Shown here one piece after another: positions 8,143 through 14,416 of a DNA stretch of 14,416 nucleotides. Within the stretch, counting starts at the first letter, position 1. Each line of letters starts with the position of its first letter. This DNA is from Larix sibirica (taxonomy: Eukaryota > Streptophyta > Pinopsida > Pinales > Pinaceae). The translations under genes were made by a program, and so were the position numbers. The DNA is taken from the NCBI GenBank assembly GCA_004151065.3, contig NWUY0300022999.1:19915-34330 (forward strand), read 5' to 3'. The notes under the pieces are model-generated. The model saw only the letters and a list, made by a program, of their open reading frames with translations. It was not told the origin of the DNA and did not search any database.

Positions 8143-8418
8143 TTTTCTGATTCTCACTTTATTTTCAAAGACATTCATATGGGACTATTTATAGATTATC
8201 CGACATGCTTTTTTGGGTGCCCTATGGGGACCTTGGTTTATATTTCTCATTGGAAGCACTCAAATGCACATCTTGGATGCCTTGATTCACGAGGACATAC
8301 TATTTTTTGAAGCTGAAAAGTTGCCCTCTCTTTGAAAAAGGCCCATTGTAAGCTTTATGCAAAATGTAATTTGGTTACTTATTAATGAAATTACGCTTTT
8401 TTCCTTGGAAAAAAAAAA
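8143..8418 (+). other. 3' UTR and poly(A) tail of the LINE
   Basis: The 3' UTR is about 266 bp and ends TTATTAATGAAATTACG, a T run and CCTTGG, followed by A10 at 8409-8418. The last two A residues also belong to the target-site duplication. No canonical AATAAA is present; AATGAA near 8384 is the nearest variant. Confidence 0.85.
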
Positions 8419-8434
8419 TTGAAATAAGATTGTT
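8417..8434 (+). repeat. Target-site duplication, right copy (18 bp)
   Basis: This is identical to 1839-1856 and sits directly after the A tail. Together the two copies fix the ends of the LINE insertion. Confidence 0.93.
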
Positions 8435-8770
8435 AATTAATAATCAACATTAATTTAAATAATATTATGTATAAATGAGAAATCAGTTTAAATTGTAATT
8501 TGAGATTAAATTTAAGAATAGCATTAAGATTAAAGGTAAGGAGTTTTGTTCATTGGAGAAAAAATGGATATGATCATGATTGTCTAATTGATTTATAATA
8601 GATAGAGATTTATTATAATTTCATTTAAAAAATCAATTAAGATAATAAATATAGGGATTTGTTAATTTTTTTTCCAAAATCAATTAAAATAAGACCTTAT
8701 ACAAAGAGATTAGATCCAAGAATAGCATTAAAAGCATAAGGTGGGAAGTTTTATGTGCATTTGAGAGACA
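8435..8770. repeat. AT-rich spacer with diverged copies of the LINE target sequence
   Basis: AAGAATAGCATTAA occurs at 8514-8527 and 8718-8731, each followed by similar sequence (an AAGG/AAGT-rich stretch, then GTTTTGTTCATT versus GTTTTATGTGCATT). CAAAATCAATTAAAATAAG near 8675-8693 resembles the pre-insertion target at 1831-1850, and AAAAATCAATTAAGATAATAA near 8629 is a third, weaker copy. The LINE thus inserted in one unit of a diverged direct repeat. There are no genes here. Confidence 0.6.
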
Positions 8771-9429
8771 TTGATGTGTTTAATAATTATCCATTCTATG
8801 AGGAACATCTTTCCTTATCCCATATATTCTCCAATAACTAGAATCTTTTTGAAAAACTTATCTTTCCTAAACTTTGGGCAAGGCCTAGATAGATCCTTTG
8901 TAACTAATCTCCCAAATACTTTTCGACCCTTCAAAATCCTAATACAGCTTAAAATAATCTACCAAGTGAGATCAACTCTCTCAAGTGTCACTAAGTCCAT
9001 CAATTTGAAGGATTAGATTACCTCACATCAAAGATCCCAAAAGGATGTCTAATACTAATACTTGAACCATTGGAAGTGGTCTCTACTTGGTGTTTAATTA
9101 GTATTTGGCATAGTGCAACCTGATACAATGCTTTTACAAAACTTATTATTGATAATATTGCCACATGTACCCAAGTATTTGCAAGCCTAACTCCCTCTTT
9201 TTCTTTGAGTAAAGTATGCACTTCCCAAGCAACATGTAGCATGGTTTTCTTGTAAGAATCCAAGGATGAATAGTAGATTTTCATCCATATCTACAATTTA
9301 CTTTCAAACCAATTTAGAGCTCACTCCGTTTAGTTTGTATGATGAACCTTTATGCTAAAAGGAATACCTAAATACTCATCAATTTTTTCAAACTAAATGA
9401 TTTTCCATCTCTTTGGAAGATGGTTCGAG
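8771..9429. other. Spacer with short open frames, no supported gene
   Basis: Two small open frames overlap this stretch: 81 codons at 8771-9016 (+) and 88 codons at 9018-9284 (-, beginning MKIYYSSLDSYKK). Neither matches a family I know. The minus-strand reading from about 9480 to 8800 looks weakly protein-like in shifting frames, as an old decayed element might. I cannot name it. Confidence 0.35.
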
Positions 9430-9780
9430 TTCCCCGTTTACCAATTATATTCTCCATTTGTTCTTCAAAGATTATAGCCCCTACTACTTTGATGTTAATG
9501 CAATCTTATTTCTATTGACTCTTAGGAGAGTGATGGTTGAATCAACAAAATGAACATTGAGAGGTTAGTTGATCACTACAAGTAAGATCATCTAAAGTTC
9601 AAGTTGTCCCCTTTACCAATTATAATCTCTATGTATTCATCATTGACTCTAGCTCCTACTACTTGAGCAAATCTATTTATGTCAATGCAATCTTCTTTCT
9701 ATTACCTCTTGAGAAAGTGATGGTTGAATCAACAAAATGGGCATTGAGAGGCTAGCTATCCCTTACTAGCAAGATTAACC
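9430..9780. repeat. Diverged direct duplication (about 175-187 bp offset)
   Basis: Two adjacent copies lie at about 9430-9596 and 9604-9780. Shared landmarks in order are CCCCGTTTACCAATTAT versus CCCCTTTACCAATTAT, CCTACTACTT, TCAATGCAATCTT-like sequence, and GTGATGGTTGAATCAAC followed by AAAATG. The offset grows from 175 to 187 bp along the copies. On the minus strand both copies read a similar short peptide (DSTIT, then KIALT), so the unit may derive from an old coding element. Confidence 0.75.
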
Positions 9781-9972
9781 ATTTGTCCTCAAATTCTAGA
9801 CATCTCTAGAACATGTATTGTGATTGAATACAAAATGGAGCAAGGGGGAAACCATGTCTAAAGAACTTCTGAATGTGTCCATCTACAAATTATTGTTGAA
9901 AGCATTAGAGAAGTTTCCCTTTTTTTGTGAAAAAACTTCCAAATGCAAGCTACTTGGCAATAGGCAAAATTA

Positions 9973-10101
9973 AATTTAACTCCATAATATCATACAATTT
10001 ATCACAATCAATGTCAATGAATGTTTTTTGCAGAGAAAAATGCAATTTCGCTCTATAATATCATATGGTTTATTACAATCAGTGCTTAGGAAGAATGTTT
10101 T
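9973..10101. repeat. Diverged tandem duplication, period about 71 bp
   Basis: CCATAATATCATACAATTTA (near 9982) and CTATAATATCATATGGTTTA (near 10053) head two adjacent copies. Both continue with TCACAATCA or TTACAATCA and end in GAATGTTTTT. The period is about 71 bp. Confidence 0.7.
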
Positions 10102-10261
10102 TCGCTGAATTTATTTTTGTTTACTCAATTGTGTTAGAATTAGATCACTCAAGATGAACCTTCCTTTATGAAGCTCGTTTTCATAGTTTGGTTGATCTTT
10201 GTTATAATGACTTTGATTATATTTGTTAATAACTTAGGTGAATATGTATAAGATATATTAA
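10102..10261. other. AT-rich spacer
   Basis: No gene, RNA or repeat could be supported here. Confidence 0.5.
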
Positions 10262-10331
10262 GGAGTGGTTGGTCTCAATTCTTGTGCCCTTTAATCCCTT
10301 TGAACCATATAATAGACATCAAAGGGAGTGA

Positions 10332-10343
10332 TTGGTCTCCATT
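10332..10343 (+). repeat. SINE target-site duplication, copy 1 (12 bp)
   Basis: TTGGTCTCCATT is repeated exactly at 10568-10579. This copy lies beside the T8 run (10342-10349), which is the A tail of the minus-strand SINE. The last two T residues are shared between duplication and tail. Confidence 0.85.
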
Positions 10344-10567
10344 TTTTTTGTCCTATCGATGAAGGATATCCACCACACCACAAGGAGCTAGGACTACGCC
10401 CCTTCCTATCTACCGGGGAATAATGGAGAACATGCTCACTATTGATCCCATACCTTTCATTGAGACTAAGAAACCTCCATGTAAAGTTTTGGTCTTGAAC
10501 TCATGACCTCTCAAAGTATATGTTTCAGAAGAGGCTAGGTGAACCATTTAGCTTACATGTGTAAGCC
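10344..10567 (-). mobile_element. tRNA-derived SINE (about 220 bp) with A tail
   Basis: On the minus strand the element begins GGCTTACACATGTAAGC at 10567 and ends TCGATAGGAC plus A8 near 10342. It lies between perfect 12-bp target-site duplications. A box A-like sequence TAAGCTAAATGG (10555-10544) and a box B-like GAGTTCAAGACC (10502-10491) are 41 nt apart, the spacing of a tRNA-type Pol III internal promoter. Both boxes are imperfect. It has no coding capacity and would rely on LINE enzymes to move; the A-ended tail fits an L1-type partner. I cannot assign it to a named SINE family. Confidence 0.8.
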
Positions 10568-10579
10568 TTGGTCTCCATT
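10568..10579 (+). repeat. SINE target-site duplication, copy 2 (12 bp)
   Basis: TTGGTCTCCATT directly follows the tRNA-like head of the SINE (plus-strand orientation) and is identical to 10332-10343. Confidence 0.85.
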
Positions 10580-10621
10580 CTTGTGCTCCTTTAACTGCTT
10601 TGGTGCAAATTAAATATGTCC

Positions 10622-10917
10622 TACATTCACTTGTTTTACGATGCTCAAGGTCCTTGGGAGTTCTTGACATAACTTTAAAAAACACTGCCAATGACTTGCC
10701 AAAGAGTGACTCATGTTTATCCAATAATCCCTTTATGTTTACGTCAAAATTTACAGATGAATTTGGTAATTGGCATTTTTTAATTTCTCTGTGTTAATTC
10801 ATATAAGAATGGATGGTATAATCTTCAATTTGTTGGTCCTTATGATCCAAGTTATTATAATTTATTTTATAGAATTTAGGTTTGATGTATTTGTTCTAAA
10901 TTGACAATAAATGCATG
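10622..10917. other. AT-rich spacer
   Basis: There is no supported gene. A 65-codon open frame covering this stretch starts at TTG and has no family resemblance. Confidence 0.5.
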
Positions 10918-11145
10918 TAGTAGCCATTTAAACCTCTCTCCGTGATAAAATAACTATGTTCTAGGTCCTAGAGAGAGTAAACAAAGAATGTAAAGCTATA
11001 AAACTCATTGGAGGTTCACTACTTGATGTTTTGAGAATTCATTCTAAATAGGTGTTATAGTCATCTAAACCTCCCTTGGCAGGAAAATAATTGTGTTCTA
11101 GGTATTTTGTAGAGAAATTAAACAAAGCCTATGTAAACTTTAAAA
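10918..11145. repeat. Diverged tandem duplication, period about 137 bp
   Basis: The copies at about 10918-11002 and 11055-11145 share, in order, TAAACCTC, AAAATAA, GTTCTAGGT, GTAGAGAAA- or AGAGAGAGTAAA-like sequence, AAACAAAG and a TGTAAA stretch ending in AAAA. The offset at TAAACC is 137 bp (10929 versus 11066). Confidence 0.7.
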
Positions 11146-12005
11146 ATGGCAATAAAGGTTTATGACATTTTTCACATTTGAGTAATTAGAATATTTGCCA
11201 AGATAAAATATGATTATTGTAATGAACTTGGTCTATGTTATAAACAACATGGTGTATATCTGGATATGGAGATTATTATGAATTTGTGGATTTCCATTTC
11301 AATGACAATGCAATTTAAGGTTGGTAGGTGAATGACAAATTTTGGAATATGGGCTTACTTATTAGCTTTCCTTATCTTTATAAGTTAGTGTTTAAATGAA
11401 AATGTTAATATTTGGAGTTTGCATGTTTCAAGATTTTAAATAAGACAAGAGTCATAATAGTGTCAAAATGGATGTCGAAAAAAGCCACTATTTTGATTAA
11501 ATTTTGGATACTTATTTCGTCTTAACCTTAATGGATTTGAAGATATCTAGTTGTGCACAAAACGGGCATGTTTCATGTGTATTTGGTTGGATTCAAGAAT
11601 TTTGGTTAAAGTGAAATTGTGTATTATAATTCACATCTATGCAAAGTGGTGCATTTTGGGCTTTATATGAAAAATAATTTTAAAGTTCAAAATAAATATG
11701 GAACCACATAAATACTTCACTTATCATTGGGTCATAAAAATTCAACCAATGGATTATTCAAAATTGGGGTAATTTAAAATAGACACAAATAAAGCTTGGA
11801 TATGCACAATATATTTGATAATCAAATAATTACCAAATTAGGCATATAAAATTTAAATAGCATGAACATATATCATACTTTGATACATCATATATAATGG
11901 AAATCCTTTATGTGAAAGAAAACCCACAGCTAAAGTACTTTTTATTCAACAGTCCAATAGAACATACAGTACTCCATCAAAGATGCTCAACAAGTTTCTC
12001 TCAAA
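11146..12005. other. AT-rich spacer, nothing identified
   Basis: About 860 bp with no coding stretch, RNA gene or clear repeat that I can support. Confidence 0.5.
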
Positions 12006-12212
12006 ATGGATTCACCACAAACCAATGGTGGGAAATATATGCCCCATAATTCTATATTCAATGGGCACATACAACAACATATAATCCATTGCATGTGCAT
12101 GTGCCACATAAAGAATGGTGTATATCTTGTAGGATATGCCATTGATTACAACACCATGCAGTGCATATTACTTGCCCAAAATAAATGTGTTCATAATCGA
12201 TGTGCACAATAG
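12006..12212 (+). CDS. Small ORF of unknown status (68 codons)
   Basis: An ATG in a fair context (AAAATGG) opens 68 codons rich in Cys, His, Met and Asn, beginning MDSPQTNGG. A TATATAAT stretch lies near 11890, about 115 bp upstream, but such AT strings are common here. I recognise no domain, signal peptide or relative. It is probably a chance ORF, listed because it is the only ATG-started frame of this length in the right half with even a weak upstream context. Confidence 0.12.
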   Translation: MDSPQTNGGKYMPHNSIFNGHIQQHIIHCMCMCHIKNGVYLVGYAIDYNTMQCILLAQNKCVHNRCAQ

Positions 12213-12929
12213 AATAACCTAAGAACCTTTTACAAATGTGTGACCCTATTTATATAGATGTTGGGAAATGGTCATCTTTGACCATTAAATTGTCAATCTC
12301 AAACATTGATTTTCCTTCTTTATTACAGGCTCTTGATTCTGACTTGCCTTTTAATATTAACAATTGATCTCCATACTTTATTCTCAAAATGAAATATTTA
12401 TCAAACCCTTGATTTCACTATAAGTTTCTTAATAAACTTATACTATAATATCACTAAATATATATTAATAATAATTAGTTTAATTTAATTCAATCACTCT
12501 CTAAAGTTTAGCATGAAATATTGATTTCTTAGTGGCACCATGGGTTGATTTTGTTAGCCACAATATACATTACACTCCCTGGTACACAAAAAATCCTATT
12601 AAAGGAAAGGATAAACATGCATGATTGCAATAAGGTAGATTCTCCTTAAAATCATCAAGGAAACAAATTTATTTCTAAAAGCATTTTAGGTACATGATGT
12701 TTTGGAAAAGCATATGGAACATGGAACATGTCTTTGGAAGTTGATACAATCTTTTCTAAACTATTACCCCAATTATTCTACAATCCATGAGAGGACGATA
12801 ATACTTCCTTTAAATAAATACCCAAAGTTACCATATTCTGAAAGAGTACTAATTTAAAATTTAGTATAACATAGATATAAGAGATTTTAGCCCAACTTTA
12901 CTCAATACAAGTTATTTAAACTCAACCTT
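12213..12929. other. AT-rich spacer, possibly remnants upstream of the gypsy fragment
   Basis: No gene is supported. Part of it could be the more decayed integrase core of the element whose end is readable from about 12930, but I could not find the catalytic D-D-E motifs. Confidence 0.4.
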
Positions 12930-13333
12930 GAATTTTAATATGCAATACTCTTTGGCATGGCTTATTTTGCTCTATTGACTTTATGTACTTCATCCTTAAT
13001 GCATAAAGAAGTCAATTCGAAAGTGAAGTTTGTAGAGAAAATCCAAAATATGCAATAAGATGTTTAACTTGAGATATTTAAAGACCAATTAAATGAGAGA
13101 ATAAGCAAGATCATGCTAAACATTGTGTCCCATGTGATTTTTTAGTTGGGGATAAGCTATGTTTACATTCCCAAAATGAATCTTTCAAGGGTCAACATCA
13201 TAGGCTCAAGCCACTATGATATTATCCATATATTATCATGGAGTTGTGTGGTGAAAATGCATTCAAAATTGATTTTCCATCATACCTTAGAATGCATCTG
13301 CTGTTCAACATGGAGCTTCTACAAAAATAAAAT
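12930..13333 (+). pseudogene. Ty3/gypsy polyprotein fragment (integrase C-terminal region)
   Basis: Frame 2 from about 13090 to 13333 reads through VGDKLCLH and, after a gap, RLKPL, then a TGA where Arg of the usual R-Y-G-P is expected. It continues with GENAFKIDFPSYL and LLFNMELL before a stop at 13331. This matches the integrase C-terminal region of plant gypsy polyproteins (VGD.VWL, KLKP, NAFKLDLP). Upstream, in shifting frames, CSIDFMYF (near 12970) and KVKFVEKIQ (near 13020) fit the linker after the integrase core. No LTR, primer-binding site or polypurine tract was found, so this is a fragment of an old insertion. Confidence 0.72.
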
Positions 13334-14279
13334 CTTAAATTGTGCGAGTAGAGCATTGTGCACCCTAAAATTTCACTTGATATTGATCCTTAATTTTGGC
13401 ATCTCTATAGAGTCTACTAATATCGTAGACATGATAACATGTAATACATTTATAACAAGTCCATTTAATTCTATAGGATTGTCAAAGCAATTAAAATCAA
13501 AACACAATAATGTACTACACATTCGAGCAAGTGCAACAAAAGTTCCTTTGATTTCTCATTAATGTGGCTGCATTGGGGTTTGACCCTTTTACACCTTTTA
13601 AAGCAATGATGCCCATTGCTAAAAAAAGGATGCTTAATATGTGCACAAGAATAATTATAGTTTGATCCAAACCAAATGTTCATGTCATGTTAGATTGGTA
13701 GGGCATCGGAAGTACCTACTCCAGTATGGCATAAGAGGCTTGTCGCACCAAATATATACAACATCACCAAACATCCTTGTCACTTGGTCATGAACCAACA
13801 TCACATGCCAACTCAACAACAACTCAACATGCCACATAAATGTCACATCACAACTAACACGAAAGAAGTAATGGTGATCAACTATAGTTGAGTTAACCTA
13901 CAATATGCACTTGAATAACTAATCAAGTTTGACTATTTCAACCCATAACATACCCAACTTGATTTCTAGAAATAAGGAAATGATGATCCTTGCTTACTAT
14001 ACATGATCCTTGAGGATATTTTTCAAACACTTGGGAAAGTTTTTTCATGTAAATATCAATACATGTTCTGTAAACATTAAAACGAGTATGAACATTGGAT
14101 ATAATGAAAATTATTTTAATATCCCCTAGGTTTTATGTTTGTTGTTATAATTTCCATTATATATTTGGCATTTAGAACATAACCTTAAGCAATCTAGTTG
14201 CAAACTTTGAATTATGGATGGTTCAATAAAGGATATCAGGTAAGCAACCTATGGATTTCAAGGAATAAACTCTATGTTA
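13334..14279. other. AT-rich spacer downstream of the gypsy fragment
   Basis: No gene or RNA is supported. A 3' LTR would be expected near here if the gypsy element were complete, but its partner would lie outside any readable part of this window. A CA-rich stretch at about 13785-13865 repeats CAACA, ACTCAACA and CACAT words without a clear unit. Confidence 0.45.
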
Positions 14280-14416
14280 GAAAACAAGATTGTAGAGCAA
14301 TAAAATAAAATAAATGCAGAAACAAAACATATAAGAGAATAATACAAGAGACACACCAATACATGTGGTTCACCCACCTATGGGATACATCCACAGAGAA
14401 ACAACCAATCCTTTCT
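14280..14416. repeat. Possible plant dispersed-repeat fragment at the right edge
   Basis: An A-rich stretch (AATAAAATAAAATAAATGC) leads into ATACATGTGGTTCACCCACC and GGGATACATCCACAGAG. The pairing of a GTGGTTC motif with a TACRTCCAC motif recalls a sequence block that recurs in many plant genomes. The family cannot be named from this partial copy. Confidence 0.3.

Larger units (their letters stand above)
1857..8418 (+). mobile_element. Complete but inactivated L1-clade plant LINE (about 6.56 kb)
   Basis: A full-length non-LTR retrotransposon is bounded by 18-bp target-site duplications and ends in A10. Order: 5' UTR 1857-2028; ORF1 2029-4058; ORF2 4055-8142 with endonuclease, reverse transcriptase, zf-RVT finger and RNase H; 3' UTR 8143-8408; tail 8409-8418. 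The RNase H after zf-RVT marks the plant L1 group that carries an archaea-like RNase H. Both ORFs are broken by many frameshifts and stops and the reverse-transcriptase active site is lost, so the copy cannot mobilise itself. The perfect target-site duplication beside so many coding lesions is notable. It may mean that small indels accumulate faster than substitutions, or that the copy descended from an already damaged parent. Confidence 0.93.
10262..10621. repeat. 63-bp tandem duplication split by the SINE
   Basis: The first copy is at 10262-10323 and starts GGAGTGGTTGGTCTCAATTC. The second starts GGAGTGATTGGTCTCCATT at 10325, is interrupted by the SINE, and resumes at 10580 with CTTGTGCTCCTTTAACTGCT. 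The duplication therefore came before the SINE insertion. Confidence 0.75.

Noticed and set aside
9018-9284. 88-codon minus-strand frame as a gene
   Set aside because: There is no family resemblance, and a stop lies just upstream of the ATG in AT-rich spacer. Kept only as a note in the spacer entry.
10491-10567. A functional tRNA gene
   Set aside because: Box A is imperfect, no clover-leaf with acceptor pairing is evident, and the unit continues into a 220-bp A-tailed element with target-site duplications, so it is a SINE head.
10600-10797. 65-codon plus-strand frame
   Set aside because: It starts at TTG in AT-rich spacer beside the SINE and has no domain or context.
13146-13562. 138-codon open frame on the plus strand, the longest in the right half
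   Set aside because: It starts at TTG, has no known domain, and overlaps a frame that clearly matches the gypsy integrase end. It is a by-product of that relic.

Overview
This window is plant nuclear DNA made almost entirely of transposable-element remains, with no convincing host gene. The evidence is two L1-clade LINEs of the plant type (ORF1 with a DUF4283 domain; ORF2 with endonuclease, reverse transcriptase, zf-RVT and RNase H), a short tRNA-derived SINE, and a piece of Ty3/gypsy polyprotein, all set in AT-rich spacer. Old, decayed insertions in long gene-free spacer would fit a large repeat-rich genome, such as a conifer or other gymnosperm. That placement is an inference.

Layout. (1) Positions 1 to about 1080, minus strand: the 5' end of a well-preserved LINE. 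Its ORF1 runs open from an ATG at 825 to the left edge (275 codons, no stop), behind a GC-rich leader with a 45-codon upstream ORF. (2) About 1080-1838: AT-rich spacer with a 42-bp tandem repeat inside a larger duplication. (3) 1839-8434, plus strand: a complete but dead LINE between perfect 18-bp target-site duplications, with ORF1 (2029-4058), ORF2 (4055-8142), a 3' UTR and an A10 tail. It carries at least a dozen frameshifts, at least seven nonsense codons and two ruined reverse-transcriptase catalytic motifs. Domain order is still readable to the end. (4) 8435-10261: spacer with several short diverged direct duplications. (5) 10332-10579: a minus-strand SINE with a 12-bp perfect target-site duplication and an A8 tail. 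(6) 10580-12930: spacer with another duplication and one unsupported small ORF. (7) About 12930-13333: the integrase C-terminal end of a gypsy-type polyprotein, decayed. (8) 13334-14416: spacer, ending in a sequence that resembles a common plant dispersed repeat.

The two LINEs face away from each other (divergent, 5' ends about 0.8 kb apart). They share the same ORF1 plan at only about 37% identity in the best-aligned stretch, so they are separate insertions of different lineages and not an inverted duplication. The left copy is young by its open frame and retained CpGs; the right copy is old. I found no novel defence, RNA or regulatory system. The most informative points are the exact LINE and SINE boundaries, the intact ORF1 running off the left edge, and the way the older LINE died.
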